Virus record (IMG/VR): IMGVR_UViG_3300043411_000910
Location: 24,475 to 88,474 of that record
Origin: a virus
Reading direction: 5' to 3' (one strand)
DNA length: 64,000 nucleotides
In this document: in pieces, positions 18,509 through 29,540 of the stretch
Position numbering within the stretch: the first letter of the stretch is position 1
Layout: each line of letters opens with the position of its first letter
The notes under the pieces: generated by a model
Databases searched by the model: none
What the model was told of the DNA's origin: nothing
Seen by the model: only the letters and a program-made list of their open reading frames with translations
Made by a program: the position numbers and the translations under genes

Positions 18509-21500
18509 ATGGTTTCAATCAGAAATACTAATGAAATAATACTAAGTTTAATTGATTTTTACAGAACAGTAAAGCCTAATCTAAACACTAACCCAGGCTC
18601 TTATACAAATGATGTTTTTATATCTCCACTAGCTTCACAACTATCACTTCTTTATGATCAAATATCTAACATATCATCTAAACAATCTTTAAGGTTGGTT
18701 ATTGGAAGCGATCTTGATAAGTTTGCAAAAAACTTTGGAATATCTAGAGCTGGTTCTACTTCTTCGTCAGGGGTAGTTTTAGCTACATTTTCATCATTGA
18801 ATGCTAATTTTTCTATTAAGAAAAATGATGTTTTCATATCTAACAATGGTGTATCATTTGTTGCTACCTCAAACATACCAATAAGTATTAGTAACTCTAA
18901 CTTTTATAAATCAATAGCATTGAAATATAAAAACGATTTGGATGCAAATAACATAACTGATGTATATGCGGTCGAAGTTCCTTTAGTTTGCTCTAATGCT
19001 GGAACAATAGGTAACATAGCTAAATACTCAATGTCTAGAACAAATGTTTCTGGAATAAATAATGTTATCAACCCAAATTCGTTTGGTGGTGGATCTGATA
19101 AAGAAAACGATGCTATTTTTAGAGACAGGATTCTTTCAGTTTTTACTGGATCAAGTGTTGGAACTAATCTTGGTTATTTAAACTCTACATTAGCTGTATC
19201 TGGAGTACTAGATGCTTTTGTTGTAGAGCCAGGTGACACTCTTATGACAAGAGACGGTACTGTTGTAAATAAAGCCCTTGATGGAACTTTGACTATTGTA
19301 AGTGAAGGTTCAGGTGGTAAGGTAGATATAGTTGTTCTTGGTGACTCTAATCAGGAAACAACAGATTCTTTTATATTTCTAGACAAATCAAATGAATCTA
19401 ATATATCAAATTCAAAAAATGATTACACCATTGGTCAAATATCTGGTGAAGAAAATAAATCCATAAAAAGAAAAAGAATAGATAATATCAAAGCTGGTGT
19501 TTTGCCAAATCAACCAATTTCAGCAATAACAAAAGTATCAGGAAGCCTTAGCGGTTCAAATTTCAAAGAAAAAACAGTTGATTCTTATGGTAGAGTATCA
19601 GGTAACTATGAACTATTAAAAGATAGTGGTTATTACTCTGAAAGTCCATGGGCATTAGATAAATTACATTGGATATCAGATAGGATTGAAGAGTTTCAAG
19701 AGGATCGTATAAAAAATCAAATATATGGTCAAGATACTCTTAATTTCACAGGAACAATAAGAATACCAAAAGTAACTCAACAGGTACAAATATTAAATGA
19801 GAATAGTAAAATAACTTCTGATAGAAGTATAATACAACTATTACATTATCCAGTGACTAATGTTACTAGAGTATTTAATACAAATACTGGTGAAAGGTAT
19901 ATTGTATCTAATCAAAATCCAGATGGTTCAGGATCAATAAATACAACTGGTAGAATAAAAATATCAGGAGGTACTTTACCAACACAAAGCACAACACTAC
20001 AGGTTGATTACTCTTGGGTTGTTGACTATGATTCTACTTTAGATTATGATGGGTTAGAGAATACAAGAAATATAAGAAGTGTTAGTGATAGTATTGATTG
20101 GGGGTACTCCGGAATTGTTAGGGATGAAAAAATAAAACTAACTTTAGATTCTGGAGGATCTTTTTACTCTGGAAAATCTTTATTACCAATAAACAATATA
20201 GTATCTTGTTTTCAATATGATCAATTTGTTTCTCAGGTATACAAAATAACTTCAGGTGTTTATGTTGATAGGTTGGCTGTAACTATATCAAATATAAATG
20301 TAGAACCTGCCTCAGTATATAAGGTAACCAAACTAAATACTAACATAGATGTATATAATACCAATTCAGCTGATTATAAAACCTCTTCATCAACATCATT
20401 GTTTGGTTTAGAAACAGTATACAATTTAACAATCATACTACCAAGTGATACTACAGTAATAGAAAATAATTATGTTTCAATTTATCTAAATAGTTCAGAG
20501 ATATTTTCTGTAGATGATGTTGTTGGGTCTTTTTCTAATTTTGATATCACCATACCAATAATAAATACAACTAAAACAGCTGAAGAAATATATGTTTTGG
20601 TTAATTATATATCTAACGCCCAAAATGTTTATAATTCAAGTATAACAAATTTACCAAATTCATTATTTAATAATGGTTTGTATTCAGCTCAATCACAAAA
20701 AACATCTAACATAACAAATCCAATATTCTCAGAGTCTTTAAAGGTAAAGACGAATACAAATTCAGAGCTTTATATAGAAACAAGTTTAACTTCTGATTTG
20801 TTTGATGTTAGCGTTAATGATGTTTTAACTATTGTCAAAGTTTCTAATAATTTTGAACTTTGGAATAGCGCACATTTAGGATCAATAGCATTATCTGATG
20901 CAAATAAAGTTCAGCTGATATTATCAGGGTACAATTCTCCTGTTGATGGAGATGTTGTTACTGTTGTAATGATACCAAAACAAATTTCAAGATTTCAGCC
21001 AATCACAAGGCAATCAAACAATATCCAGTATTCTTTATGCCAGGGATCATCTACTGTGGCAATATCAAATTTCATAGTAGAATCAGAAATAGAGTTTAGT
21101 ATATCATCTATGTCAGATGGATATGAAATCGTATCATATACTGATGGATATGTTTCTTCAACCGATGATAATATTTGTATATTTTCTTCACTAACATACA
21201 GCTTCTCATTGCTTGATAATGTAAAGAATTACATAGTAAAAATAAAATCGGGGTCAAATATAGGGGATCATTATGTACTTGATTATGAGCAATCTGACAA
21301 TACGATTACAATAGGCAATGATTATAATAATACAACTATAAATAACTACTCGTTAATCAAAATTGCTGACGCTAAAGAAATACCAATAACAAGTGTAGAT
21401 TATACAAACAATAGATTAAACATAAATAACACTTCTACAAATATATTAAGTCCAGATAAATTTGTTCTTGTGAAATATGAAAACAATATTTTAAGAACTT

Positions 21501-22540
21501 CATATGGAAGATTAAGCTTAAGTGTTTCTGATCAAGTAATAAATGCTGGAAGCGTTAATATATATGGTGATACTATATATAAAGCAACAGATGTAGTTTT
21601 TTCACAAATCTACAATGATTACAAAGTAAATTTATCTGAAGCTATTAAAACAGCTATGGGTAAAAATTCAAATTATCAAATACCATCTGGAATAAAACTA
21701 GTTGGTGTTGTTGATTTGAGAAAAGTTACAACTGATTCTAATAACATTGTAATTTCAGAAGTTTTAAAATATGATTTATATAATGCTAAGTTGAGCAACA
21801 ATAATTATTACAATAATGAATTAGATTCTTCTATAAATCAATATGATTTAGTTATACCAAAAACATCTATAAATACAATAAACAAACCATCAATAGGCGA
21901 TAAATTAATGTGTAGCTTCTATTATGTTTTAGAGAATGATAGCGAAACACTATCATTTACAAGAAACTCTACACTGTACACGAATAAGAAGTTTGCAAAT
22001 ATTAAAAAGATGGCTGTATCCAGTGGATTCAAATCATCTCTATCAACAAAATTGAACGTTAATTTGTTTAATCAACCATCTACTAATTCTAGATATTCTG
22101 TTTATTATGACTATACTGCCCCAAAGCAAAATGAAAGAATAACTGTAGATTATACTTATAACAAGCTTATATCTGATGTTCAATTAGCTATAGAGGCATC
22201 AAGACCAATAAATGCCGATGTGCTTGTGAAAGCATCTTCAAAAGTAATAGTAGATGTTTCTATTTTAATCTATGTAGATTCTTCTGTGGGATTGTCCGAG
22301 ACTTCTGTGAAACAAAACGTGTCTAATGCTATAACTTCAACTGTAAATGTTTTGGCTTTAGGTAGGACATTAGATGATATAGATATTACAAATGCTGCTG
22401 ATGCAACTACAGGTGTATTAAAATCAAAAATATTATATTTTAACGTATCTGGATCAAGCGGCTCTGTTTCAAAAATTGTAGCGCAAAAAAATGAATACTT
22501 CAATATAGGAACAGTTTCTATTACATCGGAAATTAGATGA
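18509..22540 (+). CDS. Baseplate J-like wedge protein (gp6-like), enlarged
   Basis: A 1343-residue protein with a baseplate-J-like N-terminus: helical head (residues 1-75), a VIGSDLDKFAKNFGISRAGS step, then the VPLVCSNAGTIGNIAKYSMS and GGGSDKENDAIFRDRILSVF segments, the hallmark of J/gp6 wedges. The C-terminus carries the second family block (SVGLSETSVKQNVSNAITST and ALGRTLDDIDI). Between them about 900 residues of Ser/Asn-rich strands have been inserted; J proteins are usually 300-660 residues. Wedges of this type form the ring whose shape change triggers contraction. It overlaps the next gene by 4 bases. Confidence 0.8.
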   Translation: MVSIRNTNEIILSLIDFYRTVKPNLNTNPGSYTNDVFISPLASQLSLLYDQISNISSKQSLRLVIGSDLDKFAKNFGISRAGSTSSSGVVLATFSSLNANFSIKKNDVFISNNGVSFVATSNIPISISNSNFYKSIALKYKNDLDANNITDVYAVEVPLVCSNAGTIGNIAKYSMSRTNVSGINNVINPNSFGGGSDKENDAIFRDRILSVFTGSSVGTNLGYLNSTLAVSGVLDAFVVEPGDTLMTRDGTVVNKALDGTLTIVSEGSGGKVDIVVLGDSNQETTDSFIFLDKSNESNISNSKNDYTIGQISGEENKSIKRKRIDNIKAGVLPNQPISAITKVSGSLSGSNFKEKTVDSYGRVSGNYELLKDSGYYSESPWALDKLHWISDRIEEFQEDRIKNQIYGQDTLNFTGTIRIPKVTQQVQILNENSKITSDRSIIQLLHYPVTNVTRVFNTNTGERYIVSNQNPDGSGSINTTGRIKISGGTLPTQSTTLQVDYSWVVDYDSTLDYDGLENTRNIRSVSDSIDWGYSGIVRDEKIKLTLDSGGSFYSGKSLLPINNIVSCFQYDQFVSQVYKITSGVYVDRLAVTISNINVEPASVYKVTKLNTNIDVYNTNSADYKTSSSTSLFGLETVYNLTIILPSDTTVIENNYVSIYLNSSEIFSVDDVVGSFSNFDITIPIINTTKTAEEIYVLVNYISNAQNVYNSSITNLPNSLFNNGLYSAQSQKTSNITNPIFSESLKVKTNTNSELYIETSLTSDLFDVSVNDVLTIVKVSNNFELWNSAHLGSIALSDANKVQLILSGYNSPVDGDVVTVVMIPKQISRFQPITRQSNNIQYSLCQGSSTVAISNFIVESEIEFSISSMSDGYEIVSYTDGYVSSTDDNICIFSSLTYSFSLLDNVKNYIVKIKSGSNIGDHYVLDYEQSDNTITIGNDYNNTTINNYSLIKIADAKEIPITSVDYTNNRLNINNTSTNILSPDKFVLVKYENNILRTSYGRLSLSVSDQVINAGSVNIYGDTIYKATDVVFSQIYNDYKVNLSEAIKTAMGKNSNYQIPSGIKLVGVVDLRKVTTDSNNIVISEVLKYDLYNAKLSNNNYYNNELDSSINQYDLVIPKTSINTINKPSIGDKLMCSFYYVLENDSETLSFTRNSTLYTNKKFANIKKMAVSSGFKSSLSTKLNVNLFNQPSTNSRYSVYYDYTAPKQNERITVDYTYNKLISDVQLAIEASRPINADVLVKASSKVIVDVSILIYVDSSVGLSETSVKQNVSNAITSTVNVLALGRTLDDIDITNAADATTGVLKSKILYFNVSGSSGSVSKIVAQKNEYFNIGTVSITSEIR

Positions 22541-25500
22541 ATAATTTGAGAATAGTTAATGTTGAAATAAAGTCAAGCACATCAGTGGTTATTGAATTTT
22601 CTGATAAGTTATATAAAAATTTATCAGAAGATAATTTTACAATAACTTGTGATGTGAATTCAGTTCCAGACTCTAAAGTATTATCTATACTAGTTAAGAA
22701 TGAGTTTGTTTTTCTTGAAGTACAACCACTTACTCCTTTCGTAAAATATAAATTAACAGCAGTAAATACACCAGCAAAAATAATATCTCTAGAAAATAAA
22801 TATCAGCTATCAGAGGATGGAGTATCAAATACATTTAGTTTTTTAGGTCCAATACAAGATGATAATGTTTTTAAAAACATATTGTTTTCACTTCTAAAAG
22901 ATTCTGTATACAATGTTCATTCTCAAAATACATATGAATCAAACATACTAGATGCTTTATCTAAATATTTAGATAAAGCATTGGATGATATCAATCAAGT
23001 AAAGAATGAAAATTATTTATTTTTTGATGTAATAGATGAACAAAAGGTAAGGGGATCAGGTCCATTTGATAAGCTAAATGAAGGTAGTGCATTTAAAATA
23101 TCAAGAGTTTCAAGATCTCCAAGTAACAAAAAATCAGAATTGAATTTATCCATAAATCCATCTGAACAAAAACTAATATCTTTACAACAAGAGCTTACTA
23201 CGGAAATATTTAATGGCTCTAAACTATCTAGTTTCGATCCAAATTCATTGGTATTAAATCTATCTAAAAGTAATGTTATTAGAGTATCTAGTATTTCTTT
23301 TACTTTGAATACATCAAATCCAAACTATACATATGATATAGAAAAATTTGGCTACCAGTTAAAAGAAAACAAATATGATGAATTTGCGTTCAAATATCTT
23401 TTGCTAGATGATAATCAACTAAAACTAAGCAATGGCTTGTTATTAGATTCTAATTTTGATATATCGAAAATAATAAAAATAGAAGTTAGTTATTATTGGA
23501 AAAACTTAGCCATACTACCTTCTGATACAGTGAATGTTTTTACAATAGCTAGATCTAATTATGAACTAATAAATCCAATAGTAAATAAATTTAATCTAAA
23601 GTATAGTAACATAGTTGATTCAGATGGAAACTCAATCAAATCAAATGGGTTGATTATAAAGAATACTGAATCGAACTCAACTCATCAGGCATTTTTATAC
23701 GAAATAGATTATAACTTAGATGCACTGCCATTTAGAGCTGGTCAATATTGCGTTGATTATAGCTCGGGAACGTGTTTTGTTTATGGAGAAGATTCTAGAA
23801 ATAATGGGACTGGAGAATTCCCTCCATTGATTTCATACTACCATAAAAATTCATATAAAGATAGTATTGACTATACTTATGATTCATCTAATTATGATTT
23901 TGCAGTGATGCCAATGGGCAGTTTAACAGAAACTAATTTTATCATAAATTTTCAATATGAGTCTGTGCTAATAGATGGTAAAGACTATGTTTCATTTTTA
24001 CATGAAGAATCTTTAAATGAATCTGTAGAAAATAATCTAGTAGCTTTGAATGTGCTAAAAACCAAAAATTATCCAGTAACAAATGTATTTGATATTTATA
24101 ATCAAACAACTGGTGAAAAGTATACAGTTAGTAGGTTTGAAGATGATAAAGTTTACTTTAAATATATAAATGCTCCCAATGTAAAATCGATAACAAAAGA
24201 GCCAATAAATTTTTCATCTATATCAGATGAACTTATAGTTAATGACATTGTTACTAACTTAAATTCACTTTTGATAGCCAAGTGTGAACTATCTAAAACG
24301 AATATCCTATCTAGGACTTTTGATTCTCTTGGTAACTTTACAAATACTACATTTGTGCCAACGGATAGAGAAATATTTAAAACAGAATATAATTATCTAG
24401 AAGTTTTATCTAGCACAGAGAACTCAAATAAATTAAATAATCTTGGTGATTATTTGGTTGATTATAGAAATGGTGTTGTTTACTGTGCCATAGCAACTTC
24501 TTTAGATAATCTTGGTTTTTGTAATTATTATTACTCAGAGATAATTACAACGAATAAACATATACTATCAGTTGATGACTTATATAGATTATATAATACC
24601 AAATCAAAAATAGAATATACTTCATTTACAGATTCTTCCATAACATTTGACATGGATAAAGTATCAGCTGAATATGGTTTAAACGCACAATATCCATATT
24701 ATATAAAAGATAAATATATAGGTACTTTTGGATCATCATTTTCTTATGGTGTTAAAGACAACATATCATCTTTAAATGGTGTATATGAATATCTAGATTT
24801 TAAGAATTCAAAATTCCCTGTTAACTTCTCACAAACATCAAACTTTTCAGGAACAAATATAATAGTAGAAAGTGTAAGTAAACAATATACACTAGAAACC
24901 AAGTATTCAGAAGATGGCTATTATGTTGATCTAGATAATGATGTTTCTTACAAATCACCAAATATACAATATAGTTTCACAGTACAAGATGAATTTGCTG
25001 CTCAAATAACTGTATTAAGCTTTGATATTTCTAATGGCAATAAACTATTCATAGATGTAGCTATGGAAGGATTATTGGTTAATGTTGTTTCAGAATTTTC
25101 AATTAATGATGTATCTAATATTGTTGTTGATCATAGCTCTGGACCAATCTTAGTTGATTATTCTTATCTAGTAGATGAGATATTGGTTAGCTATGAATAT
25201 GGAGAAAATGTAATTGATTTCAGGTTGAGTGAAACTGTAAAAAAAGATGATATCTATTACGTCTCATATAAAGTTGGTGCATTAAGAGATGCTCTAATAA
25301 GAAATTTCGGAACATTAATAAATATTCCAGAGCTAGCTACATTTGATACTCAGCTGGAAAGAGAAAGATATAGGGATGCTATATTTGCAGCTTTAAGTTC
25401 TTTTATAAAAGGTTCAACTTCTGATTCTATAAAAAATATAGTTTATAATATAGCTCACACACAACCAAACATAACAGAATCAAATTTAAACGCATGGGAA

Positions 25501-28500
25501 TTGGGCTACAACATACTAGAGCCTTCTTTGGTTAAAACAAAGGGTAATTTTGAATTTGTAAACTCGAAGCATGGTTCAGGTATATTGGTAGATGAAGATA
25601 AAGAGATAAAGTTATCTTCGTTTTCAAATATAAATCCAGAAGAAGGCACCATCCAGTTTTGGGTAAAACCAACATGGAATGGTTTAGACGATACTAGCGA
25701 TGTAACATTTGAAATAAAATACTCAACTACACAATATCCAATTGATCATATCTATATTGGATCTGATCAAAAGTATCTTACTACAGATGAGTATTCTACT
25801 GGTAAATTTACATTAAATAAATCTAATGTTGTATCTGGTATTCCTTCATTAACCAGTGATGGTATATATGTTTACTACACTGATAAATGGAATCTATCTA
25901 TAATAGATGGATATACAAATGTTGATTTGTCTGGTTTAACAGTAGAAATCACATCCAGTGACCCGATATTTAATGCAGAGTTTGATGGGATTAATTCACC
26001 AACAGTTACTTCAGGCAACAATAAACTAAAGTTAAGATTCAATGAATCAAAAATAAACTATAATATATCTTTTAGATCAGATTCATATAAATATTTTATA
26101 GATTCATCTATGGACAAATCTAGATTTTCTATATACAAAGATCCATTTGGATATTTATGTTTTAGAGTTATTGATGCATCTGGGAAAGTTTATAGCATAA
26201 AGGGTGATGTAAGTTCTTGGTTGAAAGAAGATAATCACCAGATAGCTGTAAGTTGGAAGATAGGATCAAAAAATTATCAAGATGAACTTCATTTATTCCT
26301 AGATGGATTTGAGGTTTCAAATAATACAAGATATTCTTCTGGAATAAATCCATACACAAATCAAAAATATACATCGGCAGAACGAAGCTTTATATTAAGC
26401 AGCTCAAATACTGTTGGATCAAATGATCTTGAGACCGTTGCTGGATCAAGTGTAGTAACATCATCAATAAACTTTAGTAACTATAATATTACCCCCGGAG
26501 ATGTCCTTTATATATATAATGATTTGTTTGATGCAAATGGTTATGTAGTGGCTTCTGTATCTGGTCAGACATTAACTTTAGCCTCTACTATTGGTTATTC
26601 GATATCAGATCTTGAGTTTTCTATAAACCCAACGTTAACAGAAACAAATGCAGCTTATAAACTTTACAAAAACACAATAGTTACAGCTTATGATTATTAT
26701 CTATCGTCAAATGATGGATACGTGCTATCTGGATCAAATGCATTGTATTCTTCATCTGACTTCTCTAATGTTAATAAAAATGATTTTGTTGTAATAGACA
26801 AAGTTGGTTATCTTGATTATTATATAGTATCTCAAGTTGGAGATGGGTATCTAACTCTAGATGAAACATTCAATTCAAATGATTCATCACTTGATTTTTA
26901 TGTCTATGATTCATCTTCTGGCAAAGAATTAAAATCACCAAGAACAAGTTTACCTGATTATTTGTTTTCCACAAGCAAAGATAAAAATTATATTTCTTTT
27001 AGGAATGGCATATCAGATAAATCTATAATTATAATACAAACATTAGGTTTGAATTTTGAGAGAGTAAATAGAAAATATTATTTATGGTCAGATGAAAGCC
27101 AAAATATAATAAAAACACAATTGCCAGCTCCAGTTAGCATTGATGATGTTAAAATATATAAAACAATACTTGATAGAACAAACATAGATTCTTCTAACTC
27201 TACAACTATAGTTAATTCATTCACATCAAATAATTTGACAACCTATGATGCAATAAACTCTGGATCAGGAAGAACTTTAAATGTATCATTATCTGGATCA
27301 AATATAGATTTTACAACACCTGTATCAGTAAATGTAAATGGTAATGTAAATTATATAAATACAACCGAAACTATTATATTTAATGGTTATGGTAATCTAC
27401 AGACAACAAACAAATTTCAAAACGTTAATTACATTAATGTAACTGGAGACGTAGTATCTATATCAAAAAACTATTGCGCTATTTCATGTAGAGAGTATAA
27501 TATATTAACAGATGAAGAGTTAGATTATTTGGCAGAAATAAAATATAGCTATGAGGTTAATAGAGGCATTTCTTTATTCTCTGATGGATATGGTCTTGTA
27601 TCTGATGCTAATAATGTTTTTAGTCAATCTAATATAGATGATTTCATCAATATAACCTCCCCAATGGAGGTGGCTGGATTTTATAAAATAAAATCATTAT
27701 CAGATAGTAATACATTATCTATAGAACCATTAGACACTGGATTTTCACTTCCATTGGCTTCATTTACAGATGGTGTTTATTCAATAATAAAATCAACGGA
27801 TTATAGGTCTGGCTTGCAAAACGGATTCTTCTATTTTGAGCCAAGTAAATTCCCAGGACAACCATATTATCTAAAGAAAGGATTTTATGAATTTGACTAC
27901 AATACTTACTTAAACATCTCTCATAAATTTGGGAAATATTTATTTATAGGCTCTGATGTTAATTCTAGTAATCAATGCAAATCATCAATAAATAACTTTG
28001 CTATTTATAATATAGCTTTAACTGATGTAAGGTCAGGCGAAATAATATCAGATGTCTTATCAGTAACAAAAGATTTTAATTCTATTCTTGGAGTTAAGCT
28101 AAACAAAAATGTATTATTTTTCAACAATTTTGATAGCACATCAATAACAAACCAAGCTCCATTTTATCAATCTGATAAGAAATACATATACTCAAATAAC
28201 TCTGTAAATGAAAACTTTAAATCATCAGTTTATCTAAATAATTACTCTATATCAGAAGAAAACAATGGTTATCTAAGTGAATTGGAGGGGACAATAGATG
28301 CTTGGATTTCTCCAATATTTGATTCGATTAATGATAATAATTATAGATTTTACTTTGATTCAACATCGGCTAAAGAATTAGACTTAGTAAGTTCGTCTAA
28401 TAATTTAATTAATTTACCAGAATTAGCAGAATCAATAATATCAATAACAACAAACAATCAAGCTGTAAATTACGCAATAGGTTCAAGAATTGAATTATTA

Positions 28501-29517
28501 AAGTCAGACTCAACTGAAGAGACAATAACATCAAGCTCAACAAATAAAGTTGTGCTATCAAATGATGCATATCAAATACTTTCTGTAAAAATAGTCAATA
28601 ACTATTCTAATATAGATTACTTTGACTCTGGAGTAATATCCTCTGACCATAGGACAATATATTTAAACAAAAACTTACCAGCAAATAATACTCAAGTGAA
28701 GGTAATATACAAAAAATTATCATCAGTATCCAATAAATCTAATGGTCAATCTATTATACTAAATAAAAAACTACCTACAAATACATGTAATGTAAAAGTG
28801 AAGTTCATACCAAAAGGAATGAATGGTGATAGAATTTGTTTATACAAAGATAAAGAAAGTTACTTAAACTTTGCAATAAGGGCTAATTCAAAAGATTATG
28901 TTGTTAGGCACCCAATAACATGGATACGTGGTTCATGGCATAAGGTTAGAGTTTCTTGGAAGACAAATTCCAAATCTGACAATATGGTTATGTTTATAGA
29001 TGGATACAAAGCATCCTCAATAACATCTGGATCAAATCTGATATTACAAGAAAATGGATTCAACCAAACTATAGTTGGCGATGGATATAATATATCTTTA
29101 AGTGATAAGATTGAGTTATCTGATAAATTAAATATGTTTCATATTGGATCAGATTATTCTAAAAATAACTTGGCGGTTTGTAGCATGGATAATTTTAAGA
29201 TAAGCAATGTATTCAAAAAGGTTTACTCATACAATGGTGAATCAATGGATCCAACATATAATGGTTCATCTTCATATCCTACAACTAAAGATTTATATAC
29301 TACATATTTATTAGATAGTGACATAAGTTATGAAAGAATTGATAAAACAAAGTTCATACAAATAATAAATAAACAAAATGGATTAAATGAATTTGTTGTT
29401 GATGTTTTTGATGAATTCTTTATACTAGAAAACAGTTCAAGAAGCAAAGAAATAATGGAGCTTTTGATAAATATACTTAAGCCAGCTAACTCAAGAGTCT
29501 TTATCAACTACAATTAA
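22537..29517 (+). CDS. Giant baseplate/fibre protein with LamG-like domains
   Basis: At 2326 residues this is the largest gene of the window. It begins with an Ig/SbsA-like beta domain (NVEIKSSTSVVIEFSDKLYK). A helical part around residues 110-180 resembles tail protein I-type connectors. Two concanavalin/LamG-like modules are visible: residues about 1030-1260 (GTIQFWVKPTW, then HQIAVSWKI and LHLFLDGFEVSN) and about 1910-2210 (GTIDAWISPIF, SWHKVRVSWKTN, MVMFIDGYKA). Such folds bind carbohydrate, so host-surface binding is a reasonable inference. The end (LLINILKPANSRVFINYN) resembles ends of baseplate connectors. It is coupled to baseplate J by overlap. Confidence 0.65.
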   Translation: MNNLRIVNVEIKSSTSVVIEFSDKLYKNLSEDNFTITCDVNSVPDSKVLSILVKNEFVFLEVQPLTPFVKYKLTAVNTPAKIISLENKYQLSEDGVSNTFSFLGPIQDDNVFKNILFSLLKDSVYNVHSQNTYESNILDALSKYLDKALDDINQVKNENYLFFDVIDEQKVRGSGPFDKLNEGSAFKISRVSRSPSNKKSELNLSINPSEQKLISLQQELTTEIFNGSKLSSFDPNSLVLNLSKSNVIRVSSISFTLNTSNPNYTYDIEKFGYQLKENKYDEFAFKYLLLDDNQLKLSNGLLLDSNFDISKIIKIEVSYYWKNLAILPSDTVNVFTIARSNYELINPIVNKFNLKYSNIVDSDGNSIKSNGLIIKNTESNSTHQAFLYEIDYNLDALPFRAGQYCVDYSSGTCFVYGEDSRNNGTGEFPPLISYYHKNSYKDSIDYTYDSSNYDFAVMPMGSLTETNFIINFQYESVLIDGKDYVSFLHEESLNESVENNLVALNVLKTKNYPVTNVFDIYNQTTGEKYTVSRFEDDKVYFKYINAPNVKSITKEPINFSSISDELIVNDIVTNLNSLLIAKCELSKTNILSRTFDSLGNFTNTTFVPTDREIFKTEYNYLEVLSSTENSNKLNNLGDYLVDYRNGVVYCAIATSLDNLGFCNYYYSEIITTNKHILSVDDLYRLYNTKSKIEYTSFTDSSITFDMDKVSAEYGLNAQYPYYIKDKYIGTFGSSFSYGVKDNISSLNGVYEYLDFKNSKFPVNFSQTSNFSGTNIIVESVSKQYTLETKYSEDGYYVDLDNDVSYKSPNIQYSFTVQDEFAAQITVLSFDISNGNKLFIDVAMEGLLVNVVSEFSINDVSNIVVDHSSGPILVDYSYLVDEILVSYEYGENVIDFRLSETVKKDDIYYVSYKVGALRDALIRNFGTLINIPELATFDTQLERERYRDAIFAALSSFIKGSTSDSIKNIVYNIAHTQPNITESNLNAWELGYNILEPSLVKTKGNFEFVNSKHGSGILVDEDKEIKLSSFSNINPEEGTIQFWVKPTWNGLDDTSDVTFEIKYSTTQYPIDHIYIGSDQKYLTTDEYSTGKFTLNKSNVVSGIPSLTSDGIYVYYTDKWNLSIIDGYTNVDLSGLTVEITSSDPIFNAEFDGINSPTVTSGNNKLKLRFNESKINYNISFRSDSYKYFIDSSMDKSRFSIYKDPFGYLCFRVIDASGKVYSIKGDVSSWLKEDNHQIAVSWKIGSKNYQDELHLFLDGFEVSNNTRYSSGINPYTNQKYTSAERSFILSSSNTVGSNDLETVAGSSVVTSSINFSNYNITPGDVLYIYNDLFDANGYVVASVSGQTLTLASTIGYSISDLEFSINPTLTETNAAYKLYKNTIVTAYDYYLSSNDGYVLSGSNALYSSSDFSNVNKNDFVVIDKVGYLDYYIVSQVGDGYLTLDETFNSNDSSLDFYVYDSSSGKELKSPRTSLPDYLFSTSKDKNYISFRNGISDKSIIIIQTLGLNFERVNRKYYLWSDESQNIIKTQLPAPVSIDDVKIYKTILDRTNIDSSNSTTIVNSFTSNNLTTYDAINSGSGRTLNVSLSGSNIDFTTPVSVNVNGNVNYINTTETIIFNGYGNLQTTNKFQNVNYINVTGDVVSISKNYCAISCREYNILTDEELDYLAEIKYSYEVNRGISLFSDGYGLVSDANNVFSQSNIDDFINITSPMEVAGFYKIKSLSDSNTLSIEPLDTGFSLPLASFTDGVYSIIKSTDYRSGLQNGFFYFEPSKFPGQPYYLKKGFYEFDYNTYLNISHKFGKYLFIGSDVNSSNQCKSSINNFAIYNIALTDVRSGEIISDVLSVTKDFNSILGVKLNKNVLFFNNFDSTSITNQAPFYQSDKKYIYSNNSVNENFKSSVYLNNYSISEENNGYLSELEGTIDAWISPIFDSINDNNYRFYFDSTSAKELDLVSSSNNLINLPELAESIISITTNNQAVNYAIGSRIELLKSDSTEETITSSSTNKVVLSNDAYQILSVKIVNNYSNIDYFDSGVISSDHRTIYLNKNLPANNTQVKVIYKKLSSVSNKSNGQSIILNKKLPTNTCNVKVKFIPKGMNGDRICLYKDKESYLNFAIRANSKDYVVRHPITWIRGSWHKVRVSWKTNSKSDNMVMFIDGYKASSITSGSNLILQENGFNQTIVGDGYNISLSDKIELSDKLNMFHIGSDYSKNNLAVCSMDNFKISNVFKKVYSYNGESMDPTYNGSSSYPTTKDLYTTYLLDSDISYERIDKTKFIQIINKQNGLNEFVVDVFDEFFILENSSRSKEIMELLINILKPANSRVFINYN

Positions 29518-29540
29518 GGTTGTATATTTATATAGGAAAC